A stretch of DNA of 64,000 bases from Blastomyces gilchristii SLH14081 (GCF_000003855.2 NW_003101655.1:1-64000), one strand, 5' to 3'; numbered from the stretch's first letter, positions 1 through 12,899 are shown. The notes: generated from the sequence alone by a model not told the origin. Translations and numbers: made by a program.

Positions 1-576
1 TTCTTCTTATTATTCTACTTCTCTAACTTGATACTGTGATCTATTTCTGAATCTTGTAAGAGAAGTAAATTTGTAATGTTATCTTATCAGAAGATATCTA
101 GATATTCATGATATTATTAAGAGAGTTTTATATAAGAATCTGTTATTATAGTATGAGATAACTTCTCTAGAGCTTTCTTAATATTGATCAGACTGATGAA
201 ATAGATTGATACATAATCTTACTATTAGTGATTTTATCAGTGATTTTGATGACTTCTTTTTCAGAGCATTTTATAAGTATTGATAGAGATCTGTGTAAGA
301 TTCATAGTCTTGTGAATATCATCTTCATGAATTCTATCATTGTTAGAGAATATCAAGCTTCTGTTTTAAGTATTTAATAAGATGTCTTATTCAGATAGTC
401 AGATAAGTTCTAATATAAAATTATAATTGAGATTATTAACTTCATATACATAGATATCTTCATATTAATATTCTTTAATATCTATGTTTAGTTTTATCAT
501 GTAACAGGTGCAAACATCTTTTAAATCATTAAATTCTGCAAGAAGTCAGAGTTTTGATAAGAAGATATACTGAAGA
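1..576. other. AT-rich decayed repeat, probably interior of LTR family 2
   Basis: No open frame of useful length. The LINE copy that starts at 589 appears to have inserted into the minus-strand interior of the LTR element whose LTR lies at 6127-6455. The near-matching duplications at 577-588 and 4494-4505 imply that this stretch continues that same interior. This is inference from the nesting; I could not recognise a protein domain here. Confidence 0.4.
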
Positions 577-588
577 TTATAACCTCTT

Positions 589-3500
589 TATTATTATTAT
601 TATTATTCTTCAATTATAGATGTATGTAGTCAGAGACTATGACATCTACCTGAGAACTAAAAGTTCTCAGAGTTTTTCCTATATCTATAAAGTTAACTAT
701 TATACATTCACTAATTTCAGATATGCAAAATCAGAAAATTCCAGCTCAGAATATAAAAACTATTTACAAATTGCAGTATTTTAACATCTTCTGATACTTT
801 GAAACCATTTGACATGATAAAAGAAAAGAGAACACAGTCTTAAAGATAGACACATTAAATAGATAGATAGAAAAGAATAGAAAGAAAAAAGTAAAGTAAA
901 ATAAAGAGAGACTGTAATGAAACAAATTATTAAAAGATAGTATATAGCTGTTTTAACAGACTATATCTGATCAATTTCCTCCTTTTCATATTCAGATATT
1001 TCTGAATTCAGTCATTTTCTTATAGCTGCTTGAGTTTCTGATAGAAAGTCTATTAAGTATTTAATTCCTGTCTCAGTTGAGAATAAGAATCTCATATTTA
1101 ATTAATTTAGATTATACTTCTCTTTCAATCTGACTCTGAGACTGTTGTATAATGCACAGTGCATTACAATATACTCAGAATTCTTATTTGCATTGCAGAA
1201 TAAGCATTCTATTGAATCAAATCTATCATCAAATCTTTGTATATAAGATTTAAAATAGTCATGTTCTAATTTCAGCTGTATTATAGATGAGAATATTTTC
1301 TTTTTACATTTAATTAAACAAGATTTTCACTTAGATTTTATTTCAAATCTTGAATAATGTATACTCTTCTTTTATTTCTGTCAGCTTTCATTTCACTTAT
1401 CTAAATAAGATTCTTTTATTTTTCTCTTTATAAAAGACAAGGACACAATTTTTTGAATAGATCTGCTTAATTCTAAATCTTTTTTTACAGCTGAATCAGT
1501 CAATTCATTGTCATGAATATTTATATGAGCAGGAACTTAGTGTAGATGAATTATCAGCTTTGATATTCTTCTCTTTTGAATTTTTAAAATGAAGTTTAAG
1601 ATCAGTTCAAGATTCATTTAATCATTATAAATCTGACTATTTCTAAGTCTTTTTAAAGTAGCTTGACTATCAGAGAATATTCATATCTCTTTCAAACTAT
1701 TTTCTCTTTTATAACATTTTATTTTAATAAGTTTGAAAGCTTTCACTATTGCAAATAGTTCAGTGTCAAAGACTTTAGATTCACAGTCTAAATTTCAGAA
1801 ATCTGAGATAAAATTAATATTATCTTCAGTATAAGCAATGCCTGCATCTAATCTATTCAAATTCTCATTTTTGAGTCATCTGAATAAATCAGAATAGAGT
1901 CTTTTATATTTATTGTAGAAATTCTCTTCAAATGCTGTTCATATTCTTTCTCTTTAGATAGTTCACTTATTTATAAGTCTATAAGAGATTTAAGCTTTTC
2001 TCTTCAGAGAGATAACTTCTCATGATCAACTTTTTCAACATTTAAAGAAGAAAATTGATTTTTAATCAGTGAGCATAGTCTGTACAGTTGAGAAGACATT
2101 TTCTTTGAAGAATTATTTTCATTTCAATCAAGAAATCTATTTCAATTCAGTTCATTTTCAGAGTTAATTAATGAAAATGAAGAAGAGACTCTTTCTCTGA
2201 TTATATAATTTAAGCTCATCTTTATAACTCTCAGAGCATAGTTTATACAGGCCTTTTCAAATCTAATAGTAGAAGAGAGAATTGAAGCTTTAATTTCCAT
2301 TGCTTTAATAGAAGATGATTTGAATGCTCTCAGAATTCTTTTCAAAGCTCTGTTTTACAGACTTTGAAAGAGTTCAGTGAAATTTCCTTAATTATTTCAC
2401 TAAACTTGAACTTCATAATCAGCTACTGAGATAATACAGGCTATATATAACTATCTCATAGCCTGGAAGAATAGACCTCTCTCTGTATTTAATAGTCTGA
2501 TAATATTGTTTAATAGTCTTTCTGTCTTGACAGTTCTTTGTTGAATATAATATTTAAAATTCAACTTGAAGTTTAACCATACTTCTAATTATTTAACATT
2601 TAAAATGAGTTTAATCTCTCTATTTAAAAGTGTTAGAGATAGTTCTTCCTCATTGAATCTAGAAAAGAAATGAATTAACTCAGTTTTATTCATATTAAAT
2701 TGAATTTAATTAATATCTGCTCTGACAAAGATTTTCTTTACAGCTTTTTCAATCACTTTTAAATTCTCTTTGATAGTTTTTGAGCTGTAGACTAGATCAA
2801 TATCATCTATATAACTCAGAGATTACACTATTTTCATATTTCTATCTTTGAATAGATATGCAGTGTATATTACAAATAAAATGAGTGAGACTGAAGATTC
2901 TTACAGCACTTCTATTTTTATCTCAGTCTTATCTTGTTTTATTTCATCAAAGAAAAGTTGTATGATTCTTTTAGATATAAAACAGTTAACTCATTTTATT
3001 AGAGAAAGTGATAGTTTTAACATCTTTAAAGTCTGAATTAACTTTGACTTTGAAACATGATCAAATGCTTCTTTTATATTAATAAAAACTGCAGTTAAGA
3101 TCAGATCTTCATACTTTGCTATTTAAATATTATAAATAACTGAGAGAACAGTGTTAATTATAGAATATTATTTTCTATCTCTTATTTATTCACTGAATAA
3201 AAGAGAGTTATTAATAGAGCTTATAAAAGATAGTTAAGTAGCTATTATCTTTTTCAAAATCTTTTCTAGACAGTTTAATAGAGATATTACTCTATATAAC
3301 TTAGAAATTGAAGTTTTTCTATTAGATTTTGTAAGAATCACTTCAGTAACTTCTCTTCAGCATTCAGAATGATATTCATTTTTTAAGAGATTGAAAAAGA
3401 GCTTAAAATATTCATTCTTTAAGTAGGAATATATATTTTGAATAATCAAGTGATTAATTGAATCAGGCCCTGCAGCAGTTTTAACAGAACTTGAGAAAAT

Positions 3501-4493
3501 AACTGACTCTAATTCATCTTATGTAAGATCAGATCATTCTCAGTCATTTTCATCAATATAGTTAAGAAGTGATATATTCTCTTTCTCTGAATCTGAATCT
3601 GAATCTGATGAGTTCTGAAAGAGAATTCTCATGAAAGCTTGACATTTTTTCTCAAAAGAGATTGCTGTATATGATTCATTCTGAAACTTATATTCTAAGA
3701 CTGAAAGTTTTGCTACACTTCTTGTTTTAGTATAGTTAAAAGCCTACGGGCGCTAGTCACCCGCAGAATGCATCTTAAGCTAATTACATTTAATCCTCTA
3801 TAATTAACTGATCACTGTGTCTGTTCTCTCAGGTCAGTCACTAATTTCCAGAAGTGTTAGTTAGTAGCTGTCATCACTTACTTAGTGATGTATATATCAA
3901 GCTTTCAGTTGCTGATCTCAGTCTCATTAGATGTTCATAGACCTATCAATCAGCTGTTGTAATCTTATTCTGTGTTAGAGACTAATTATAGACTTGATGA
4001 CTGCAGTTCTCTCTGTCAGTATTAGAGCTTGATAGTGAGCTTGCAGACTCTAGTCTATCAGAGTACTCTGTCTAGAGTCTAGATATATGTCTAGATCTGC
4101 TAGTTAAGTGATTTTCAAAATTATTCTCTGTATTTAAGAAGAAGCTAGGCTTCAATGACAGTTCTAGTTAGAAACTTACTTAAGTAGTATATAATCACTA
4201 CATTAGGCTTGACTCTATATTGTTAGAACCTTGACAGGTGCATAGTAGAATAGTGAGATATTAACACTTCATATCAGCTCTGATAAGTGTTCACAGAATC
4301 TCACTTAATTAGTGACTTAACTTGCAGTAGAGAGTTCTACTCTGTATCAAGTCTTACTAATTGAGCTCAGCCTCTATTACATGAGAGCTTTCATGAGTAA
4401 GAAGTGACAGATGCCAGTGATGGGATTTGAACCCACGCATCTCTAATGTGTGTGACATTGATTATCAGTCTTATCAACTGAGTCACGCTGGCA
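589..4493 (-). mobile_element. Tad-like LINE, internally deleted copy, RIP-decayed
   Basis: Non-LTR retrotransposon on the minus strand. It starts at 4493 with a tRNA-like sequence, continues through about 750 bp of leader, then jumps at about 3740 directly into the reverse-transcriptase region, and ends at 589 with a hairpin and a (TAA)n tail. Compared with the longer copy at 9671-22983, it lacks the stretch equivalent to about 10422-11560, which carries the endonuclease. Decayed RT and RNase H stretches align with the plus-strand copy around 11570-12297 and 20573-22260. Flanking 12-bp duplications (577-588 and 4494-4505) agree at 10 of 12 positions. All frames are broken, with many TGA/TAA codons where Trp, Arg or Gln codons are expected, as RIP produces. 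Confidence 0.85.
4412..4493 (-). other. tRNA-like sequence at the 5' end of the LINE
   Basis: An 82-nt sequence with a tRNA-style A box (GTGACTCAGTTGATAAG) and a canonical B box (GGGTTCAAATCCC) in a 5-bp T stem, closed by acceptor-like ends (GCCAGYG and CACTGGC). The anticodon arm does not pair properly, so I do not call it a functional tRNA gene. It forms the exact 5' terminus of the LINE, next to the target-site duplication, and recurs at 9671-9752 with the same length. The likely role is an internal Pol III promoter, which is inference. Confidence 0.7.
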
Positions 4494-4505
4494 TTATAAT
4501 ATCTT

Positions 4506-6126
4506 ATAACTGAAGATTTTATTATTGCATAGTAATATAGATTACTGTCTATCATGACTTTCATATTATACATATTATCAATGACAGTAGATATAAGAAT
4601 TATATTCATTATTATTTTCTCTTTAAATTATTATTATCTGATCTCTTTAAGCTTCTGTTTATAAATTTGAATAGAAGTTAATCTTTTCTTTGTTTTATTA
4701 AGATATTCTTATAGTTATCTTCTGAATCTTTCTTCACTGCAATGTAATTAATGTGAACAGGCACTGATTCATTCTTTGAATAAGAAGACACTAATCTTTC
4801 TCTCAAGTGAAAAGATGCTGATCTTTCTCTTAAGTGTGAAGATATATAGATCAATTAATAGTTGAAAGTAATATATTCTAATCAGTTACAGTTAATACAT
4901 ACTTTATATTAATATTAATCAGCAACTTTCTTGAAAGTGATTTTAGAGACTCAGAAGCCTGTTTAAATGATGAAAACTCTTGCTTATGTATAGATATTTG
5001 AATCTATTCAGTTTATAGTATCTGTATTATTACTGTTACTTCTCTTCAGTACAAATATATAAGTAACTGAGATGTAATATCTTCTGTCACTGTTCTGTAT
5101 ACTCTTGAGCTTGATAAGACAGTCATTCAATGTCTGAAGCTATGTACAGAAGTCTTCATAAGTTAAGTCTTTATTTACACTTATAAGAGTCTGTAAGAGT
5201 TTGAAAGTTAATATCTTCTTAAGTATACTAATCTTCATTTGATTCTCTCAAGATTGATTATCTACTTCTAAGATTTTAATGTTAAAGTCAGAGATAAATG
5301 TTATAAGAGAAGTATTTCTCTGTTAAATACTCTATAATCAATCTAATGCTTTCTGTTATATGACAGTGTCTCAGAACAGAATATTAAGATATTTGATAAT
5401 ATTATTAGACATTTGCAACACTGATTTATATACTTTTATTCATGAATAAAACTTCTGTTTTATGTGATTCTTCAATCATTCATTGATATATCAATCTTGA
5501 TTAATTAGTAAACTGATGATATCTTCATCTATACTCAGTTTCATAAGCATTTTCATTCTTTATGATGAGTAGAGAGTGAGATTAGAAGTATTAAAATATA
5601 CAGAAGTATTTAAGCATTCTTTCAGCACTTTTGTATTCAATTCTATAGATGTTGAAATCACATGAGTTCTTTATTAAGTTAATCATTGAATCTCTTTATA
5701 TTAAAGTTATTAAGTCATATGCATGTCTGTTATCTATCACTGTTATAATTTCAACATTACTTAAAGTCACTGTGATATTACTTCTATACTCATGTTCAAG
5801 AGTTTTCTTATATTGTCATTAGACATGTCATTTATTAAATATGTAATATCTATGAAATCTGAAAAAGTGTAATTATATGAATATCTCATATATCTGAGTG
5901 TCAGAACTCTTATATCTTTTACTGACATTCTCTTATAAGATCTTATTGCAGGGTCAGAATAACTGATAAGCAAGCTTCTATCTAAGAACTCAGTGTCTGC
6001 TTAACTGTTTCTCTTTTCTACATGTCATTACACATTTGAATATCTCTTGATGAATAATTATTTCTAATGAGAAGATGATGCATGAATAATCATTTCTAAT
6101 AAGAAGATGATGAAACATTTTTCTAG
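4506..6126 (-). mobile_element. LTR retrotransposon family 2, 5' interior fragment
   Basis: AT-rich sequence running leftward from the LTR at 6127-6455. Parts of it match the sequence following the LTR at 62754-63094, for example the segments around 5770-5990 and 6040-6126. The match includes a run ending near a coding-like stretch (68 codons, 5767-5973, minus strand). The interior is interrupted by the LINE at 589-4493. No Pol domain is visible in this part, so it is probably leader plus gag. It is decayed by transitions. Confidence 0.6.
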
Positions 6127-6455
6127 TATAAGAGGCCTACACTGAATAGATCAGTATAATATTTATAGGTCTTATATAACAAAGAGAAAAACATTAAAGA
6201 AGAAAAAGAAAGAGAAAGTATGAGAATCAGCAATTGAAGTGGATATTTATACACATATGTAATGATGTACGCGGTGGAGCTTCAGGGCGGAAGAATATAC
6301 ACGCGTTTGTAGCGGCCGAGGATCGGCGATCGAGAATGGCCGATCGGAACATACACGTTCGTGGCGTCCGAGGATCAGCGATCGGGAATGGAGCGGTAGA
6401 AATCTATGAAGTGTACGGAATAGTCTATATGATTGATCGGGCGCAGCCCGCCACA
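6127..6455 (-). repeat. LTR of family 2 (TG...TA, 329 bp)
   Basis: Long terminal repeat on the minus strand, starting TGTGGCGGGCTGC at 6455. It matches the LTR at 62754-63094 (plus strand) along its length, including a CpG-rich core with repeated GATCGGCGATCG-type motifs and a TATA-like TGTATAAATATCC. The end reads TATA where the other copy has TACA, consistent with a C-to-T change. Open frames predicted across this segment are artefacts of the GC-rich LTR core. Confidence 0.8.
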
Positions 6456-6561
6456 ACTCTATAGATATTAGAAAAACCCTGAGAACTTTTAGTTCTCAGA
6501 TAGATGTCATAGTCTCTGACTGCATACATTTATAATTGAAGAATAATAATAATAATAATAA
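6456..6561 (+). mobile_element. LINE 3'-terminal remnant
   Basis: The last about 105 bp of the LINE: the hairpin CTGAGAACT-TTT-AGTTCTCAG followed by the conserved 3' sequence and an (AAT)n tail. It abuts the LTR at 6455, so the LTR element probably inserted into this LINE copy and the rest lies outside the window. Confidence 0.7.
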
Positions 6562-7102
6562 CTGATTCTATCTTTATAAATAAGTCTGTCAACACTGATT
6601 GAAAGTATAAATCTGACTTATAGACAGCTATATACAGATTATATCTTTGAAGTTATACATGTTTTAAATACATATTATCTGTAATGTTTATAATAATCAC
6701 AGTTTCTGCAAATCTTCTTCAAGTTTCAAAAAGATCTTATAATTTAAAAATAACTCTTATAAGTCTCTCAGCTCTCAGATCTGAGTTCTCACATTCTACT
6801 TATTATAAGAGTAGATTTTCAGTTTTTATCACTCAGTTTATTTACTCTGTGAGCTTTAGAGACACTACAGTGATCTGAGATTCTGAGTTTATTAATACTT
6901 CTTATACTTATAGAGTAGTAGTACTGCAGTATAATCTCTCTTTACAAGTATATATTTTTATTAAAAGAGTAACAGATTCAGATGTCAGCTTTAAAACTCT
7001 TAAGAAGACAGTTACTAACTCTATCTATAACTTCTTAAATTTCTATTTCAGTTTATCAGAACAGTTCACACAGAGATATTCTAATTTAAAACAGATAAAG
7101 TA
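6562..7102 (+). pseudogene. unidentified decayed coding sequence, left part
   Basis: A plus-strand frame from about 6684 to 7105 has few stops for this composition (64 codons open at 6684-6878, then scattered TGA/TAA). The sequence continues beyond the LINE insertion at 7103-8165 into 8177-8903, because the two sides share the target duplication CAGATAAAGTA. I do not recognise the protein; it may be part of another transposable element. Confidence 0.35.
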
Positions 7103-8165
7103 GATTATTATTATTATTATTCTTTTATTATAGATGTATACAGTCAGAGACTATAATATCTATCTGAAAACTTTTAGTTCTCAGAGTTTTTCTAGTATCT
7201 GTAAGGTCAATTATTATACATTTATCAATTTCAGATATGCAAAATTAGAAAATTCTAGCTCAGAATACAAAAATCTCTTATAAATTACAGTATTTTTAAT
7301 ATTCTCTGATACTTTTGAAACTATTTAGAAAGTAACATGATATAAGAAAAGAAACAAAGTCTTAAAGATAGACACAGTAGATAGAAAAGAAAAGAAAAAA
7401 AAACTGTAAGAAAAGATAATAATAAAATAAACATGTTTGAAGAAAGTAAATAGCTGTTTTAACAGACTATATCTGATTAATTTCCATCTCTTCATATTCA
7501 GACAGTTCTGAATTTAGTTATTTTCTTATAGCTGCTTGAGTTTCTGATAGAAAGTCTATTAAGTATTTAATTTCTGTCTCAGTTAAGAATAAGAATCTTA
7601 TATCTAATTAATTTAAATTATACTTCTCTTTCAATCTGACTCTGAGCTTATTATATAATACACAATATATTACAATATACTCAGAATTTTCATTTGAATT
7701 ACAGAATGAGTATTCTGTTAAATCAAATCTATTATCAGATCTTTGAATATAAGATTTAAAATAATTATGTTCTAGTTTCAGCTGAATTATAGATGAGAAT
7801 ACTTTCTTTTTACATTTTATTAAACAAGATTTTCACTTGAGTTTTATTTCAAATCTTGAATAATGTATACTCTTCTTTTGTTTCTGTCAGCTTTTATTTC
7901 ACTTATCTAAATATGATTCTTTTATCTTTCTCTTTATAAAAGATTAGAATACTGTTTTTTGAATAGATCTGCTTAATTCTGAACTCTTTTTTACAGCTGA
8001 ATCAGTCAATTCAATGTCATGAATATTTATATAAGTAGAAACTTAGTGCAGATGAATTATTAGTTTTAATATTCTTCTCTTTTGAATTTTTGTAACAGAA
8101 TTTAAAATCAGTTTAATATTTATTTAATTATTATAAATCTGACTATTTCTAAGTCTTTTTAAAGT
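7103..8165 (-). mobile_element. LINE, 5'-truncated copy (1063 bp)
   Basis: The 3' kilobase of the same LINE family on the minus strand, with the hairpin (one arm mutated) and a (TAA)n tail at its left end. It ends at 8165 where the homology to the copy at 589-4493 stops. A perfect 11-bp target-site duplication, CAGATAAAGTA, lies at 7092-7102 and 8166-8176, which is typical of 5'-truncated target-primed insertions. Confidence 0.85.
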
Positions 8166-8176
8166 CAGATAAAGTA

Positions 8177-8903
8177 AAGACTTTTTTTCTTAATCTCTTT
8201 ATTATATACTTTATTTATAGAAGCTTGTGAAACTTTCTCTCTTTACTTAGTAGTCAGATATAAATCTCTCTATATTTTATTATCTTTTCATAGTAAATCT
8301 ATTCTCTATTATTCTGACTTTTACAGAGCTAGTCAGTGATTCACTCTTTAGAGATCTATAGCTCTTACAGTGATCTGTAAGTAGTAAATAAGAGTTATTA
8401 ATTTCTTCAGAGTTAAGAATTTAGAGTCTTACTTAATAAGCTTATTCTGTATATTTTTATTTAATCTCTTTCTAAATATTATTATTCAGATCTTATTTCA
8501 GAGCTCTGTTTTCTCAGATCTTAATTTATATTATAATTTTATAAAGTACTGTAAGTAGTCTTTATCAGATTTCTCATCTCTTTTTTTAATATTAATTATT
8601 ACAGCTCAGATATTCTCTATTCAACTTATAAAGTTTCTTAACTTATTCTCTAAATAAATCTTAAGAACTGATTAGTAAGATCTCTTATAATTATTCTCTA
8701 AATAATTTAGTTAATTCTTAACTTTAGTATAGTAGAGATCTATTATTATATAGATAATAGCTTCTTTATCTTTTATATCACACAGTCTGACTTATGAGTT
8801 AATTTCAAAGATAAACTTGTAAAAGCTTTTATAAGTTATAATTCTGTAGATGATTTTAAGTAATTATAACTTAAGAAAGTTTCTTTTCAATTTATAAGTA
8901 TCT
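8177..8903 (+). other. unidentified AT-rich sequence, right part
   Basis: Continuation of the sequence at 6562-7102 past the LINE insertion. No frame longer than about 60 codons is open, and I see no recognisable motif. It ends at the hAT-like element's 8-bp duplication (CTGAAGAT, 8904-8911). Confidence 0.4.
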
Positions 8904-9670
8904 CTGAAGATTAGACTGACCGCTGAGATTATGAATTTCACATTTGATCTCATTTGATCTGGTCTCATACATTTCTTGGCATGAATCCCACTGGAACTAG
9001 TCATTAAAAAAACATGCAAAGTGACTATATATGAGATCTTAAAATGAAACTATAACTTGAAAAAAATGAGAAAGTGATCTCATTTAATCTCATTTAGTCT
9101 CATTCTTGACATAAAGTTACTATTTTTAGACATTTTAAGGTTTTTTTAGACTATTTTTAATTTTTTTAAAAGTAACGCTTTTTAATAACACTCAAATGAG
9201 ATTTAAAGTTATTTAAAGTAATAAAAATAATTTTAATTGAGAAGTGAAAATTAGACTAGTCACTGAAATCATGAATTTCACATTTGATCTCATTTGATCT
9301 GATCTCATACATTTCTTGGCATGAATTCCACTGAGACTAGTCATTAAAAAAACATGCAAAGTGACTATATATGAGATCTTAAAATGAAATCATGACTTGA
9401 AAAAAATGAGAAAGTGATCTCATTTAATCTCATTTAGTCTCATTCTTGACATAAAGTTACTATTTTTAGACATTTTAAGGTTTTTTTTTAGACTATTTTT
9501 AATTTTTTAAAAAGTAACACTTTTTGATAACACTCAAATAAGATTTAAAGTCATTTAAAGCAATAAAAATAATTTAAATTGAGAAGTGAAAATCATGATC
9601 TCATTTGAAAAATGTGACAAGAGTAGATAGTAAGTCTTACTGAAACAGTATAAGACTACTATCTAATGTT

Positions 9671-9752
9671 TACCAGCGTGGCCCAGTTGGTAAGACTGAT
9701 AACTAAGGCCGCACATATTAGAGATGCGTGAGTTTGAATCTCACTACTGACA
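9671..9752 (+). other. tRNA-like sequence at the 5' end of the LINE
   Basis: Homologous to the sequence at 4412-4493 and the same length. The A-box-like segment GTGGCCCAGTTGGTAAG matches the tRNA A-box pattern, and the T arm reads GTGAGTTTGAATCTCAC. It lies immediately after the 13-bp target duplication, so it belongs to the LINE and is not a neighbouring tRNA gene. Differences between the copies are mainly G/A and C/T. Confidence 0.75.
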
Positions 9753-10639
9753 TCTGTCACTTCTTACTCATGAAAGCCCTTATGTAATAGAGGCTGAGCT
9801 TAATTAGTAAGACTTAGTACAGAGTAGAACTCTCTACTGTAAGTGAAGTCACTAGTTAAGTGAGATGCTGTGAACACTTATCAGAGTCAGTATAAGATAT
9901 TAATATCTCACTATTCTACTGTGCACTCATCAAGGTTCTAATGATATAGAGCCCAAGTCTAATATAGTGATTATACACTACTTAAGTGAGTCTCTAACTA
10001 GGGCTGTCATTGAAGCCTAGCTCTCTCTTAAATACAGAGAATGATTTTGAAAATCATCTGACTAGCAGGTCTAGATACATATCTAGACTCTAGACAGAGC
10101 ACTCTGATAGGCTAGAGCCTGCAAGCTCTCTGTCAAGCCCTAATACTGACAGAGAGAACTGCAGTCATCAAGTCTATGATTAGTTTCTAACACAGGGTGA
10201 GACTATGACAGCTGATTGATAGGCCTATGAGCATCTAATGAGACTGAGATCAGCAATCAGAAGCTTGATATGTACATTATCAAGTGAGTGATGACAGTCA
10301 CTAACTAATATCTCTGAAAATTAGTGACTGATCTGAGAGAATGAATGCAGTGATCAGTTAATTATAGAGGGTTAAATGTAATTAGCTTAAGATGCATCCT
10401 GCAGGTGACTAGCGCCTGTAGTCTTCAAAAATCACATTTATTCAAAATAATGTGAATAGAAACTCAAATTGCATTTATTCTTATCTTCAAATTGCATTTG
10501 AATAAAAAGTTGATTTTATACTGTTTCAGGAGCTGAATTTTGATGCTGAGTAAAAATATGTCATTTCTCATTCAAGCTACTACTGCTTTTTACCTCAAAA
10601 GTCTGAGATAAAGTCAAGAGTAGTGATCTATGAAAGAAA

Positions 10640-12297
10640 GAGATCAAGATATCAATTTAATCTAAGATTTGATATCATATCTGACTCTGATATTCTGATG
10701 AGTGATATTATAGATAAAGAGAATGAGTTTAATACTATACAGCTTATAAATATCTATAATGAAAAGTTATTAAAGAAAAATAATAACATCTGAATAATTA
10801 ATAGAGAATTTCTGAACATAACTGAATCAAGAAACTCTATAATTGCAGGAGATTTCAATGCACATTATCTCTGATGAAATTCAGAATGTAAAAGAGCAGT
10901 AAGAGCTGATAATCTGATTGAATGAATCTTTAAGCATTCAATAGATTTAGTTAACAAGTCTGATCAATAAACATTCTTTAGAAAAGACATGAAACAGAAA
11001 TCTATTATAGATCTAATCTTCATATCATAAAATCTAATAGAAAAGAGACTTGTAAACTGATTTATTAATTCAAATGAGACATCAGAATCAGATCATGAGA
11101 TTATTCAATTTAATATTGAACTAAGTGAGAAATAAATAAGTGAAAATTCTCTTCTCTCTAATCAGTTTAACTTTGAAAAAGCTGACTGAAAGGCAGTTGA
11201 AGAAAGTATAAAACTGTTAAAATCTGAAAGACAGAGTGAGCTGTATTGAAATCCTGATCAAGATATCTCAAATGAAATGCTTGAGAATAGAGTGAAGCTC
11301 ATTACATCTATTATTCTAATAAGTGTTAAAGATAATATTTCAAAGAGAAAGTCTTCTGAGTATTCAAAACCTTGATGAAATGAAAATATCACATCTAAAA
11401 GAAAACAATTGATCACTGCTAGAAGAGATTGAAAGAATGATATAATTTCTAATAAAGAGTTCAAAGCTGTCAGAAATGAATATTTTTCAGATATTAAAAA
11501 AGCTAAAACAGACTGCTGGAATAAATTTCTTGAAGAAGTATAAGAAAAAGAAGTTTCTAAAGCTTTTAACTATACTAAAACAAGAAGTGTAGCAAAACTT
11601 TCAACTTTAGAATATAAGTTTCAGAATGAATCATATACAGCAAACTCTTTTGAGAAAAAATGTTAAGCTTTTATGAGAACTCTCTTTCAAAACTCATCAG
11701 ATTCAGATTCAGAGGAAGAGAATATATCACTTCTTAACTATATTGATGAAAATGACTGAGAATAGCCTGATCTTACTTAAGATGAATTAGAGTCAGCTAT
11801 CTTCTCAAGTTCAGTTAAGACTGCTGCAGGGCCTGATTCAATTAATCACTTGATTATTCAAAATACATACTTCTACTTAAAGAATGAATATTTTGAACTC
11901 TTTTTCAATCTCTTGAAAAATGAATATCATTCTGAATGCTGGGGAGAAGTCACTGAAGTGATTCTTACAAAACCTAATAGAAAAACTTCAATTCTCAAGT
12001 CATATAGAGTAGTATCTCTATTGAACTGTCTAGAAAAGGTTTTAGAAAAGATAATAGCTACTCAACTATCTTTTATAAGCTCTATCAGTGATTCTCTTTT
12101 ATTCAGTGAATAAATAAGAGATAGAAAACAGTGTTCTGCAATTGACACTGTTCTCTCAGTTATTCATGATATTCAAATAGCAAAGCATGAGAGTCTGGTC
12201 TCAACTGCAGTTTTTATTGATATAAAAGAAGCATTTGATCATGTTTCAAAGTCGAAGTTAATTCAGACATTGAAGATGTTAAAACTGCCACTTTCTC
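10640..12297 (+). pseudogene. LINE ORF, endonuclease and N-terminal RT, decayed
   Basis: An AP-endonuclease-like domain is recognisable from GDFNAH at about 10849-10866 and the terminal SDHE at about 11092-11103, with the conserved run KSIIDLIFIS between them. The reverse transcriptase starts near 11830 (GPDSINHLII) with KSYRVVSLLNCLEKVLEKII at about 11998-12057 and the catalytic-region DIKEAFDHVSK at about 12220-12252. The frame is broken by stops replacing Trp and Gln. The gypsy element interrupts the RT after codons reading KLPLS. The non-functional state is clear. Confidence 0.85.
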
Positions 12298-12464
12298 TGT
12301 GATTCGGAAGAACGTACGACCGTCGGATAATAACACGGCCGCTTCCGAACTTGCTTATGAATGTAAAGAGGCCATAGCGGCCACTAATTAATTTAGTGTA
12401 TGATATATAAGAAGCCAGCGTACGCCTGTAATCGTATGCTGGCAGAGGAGACCTTTGAATGACA
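12298..12464 (+). repeat. 5' LTR of the gypsy element (167 bp)
   Basis: Direct repeat of 20402-20568. It retains several CpG sites (CGGAAGAACGTACGACCG) that are TpG or CpA in the other copy. It contains a TATATAAG box. Open frames reported across it are not genes. Confidence 0.9.
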
Positions 12465-12899
12465 TCTGATAGCATGTCTAAAAACTGGTGAGAAGCACAG
12501 ACTTCTTCAGAGTGTGATAATTCTATCTATAAAGTAATTTGTAGTTATCATGTCAGTGTGGTTCTAGAACATCTTAAAAGATAGTGTATGAAGAGTGATA
12601 AGTGAAAGAGCATCTGATTGATGCTGCTTTGCTTATTGAGGAAAAACTTCACACTCAGATAAATGCCATGTATGCGAACAGATAAGATGTGAGAAAGAGG
12701 AATGAAAGTGACGAATCAGATTCAAAGAAGACTGCTCTTCACTCAAAGAGATAAAAGAAGAGAAGTGATCATCACTGAAGTTGTACAATGATAATAGAAA
12801 TCATATAATAATACAGTGATATAATAATAGACATTATACAATTAATAAGAAATCACTGCAATGAATATCTTTTCTAGTTAATATAAATAATACTCTTCT

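Noticed and set aside
4412..4493. Functional nuclear tRNA gene
   Set aside because: The anticodon arm cannot form five pairs in either copy, and the sequence is inside LINE boundaries set by target duplications.
6234..6464. Overlapping open frames on both strands
   Set aside because: They lie in the GC-rich core of a long terminal repeat that recurs inverted at 62754-63094; composition alone explains the lack of stops.
12263..12475. 70-codon minus-strand frame, with a similar one at 20340-20726
   Set aside because: Both are the two LTRs of the gypsy element read backwards.
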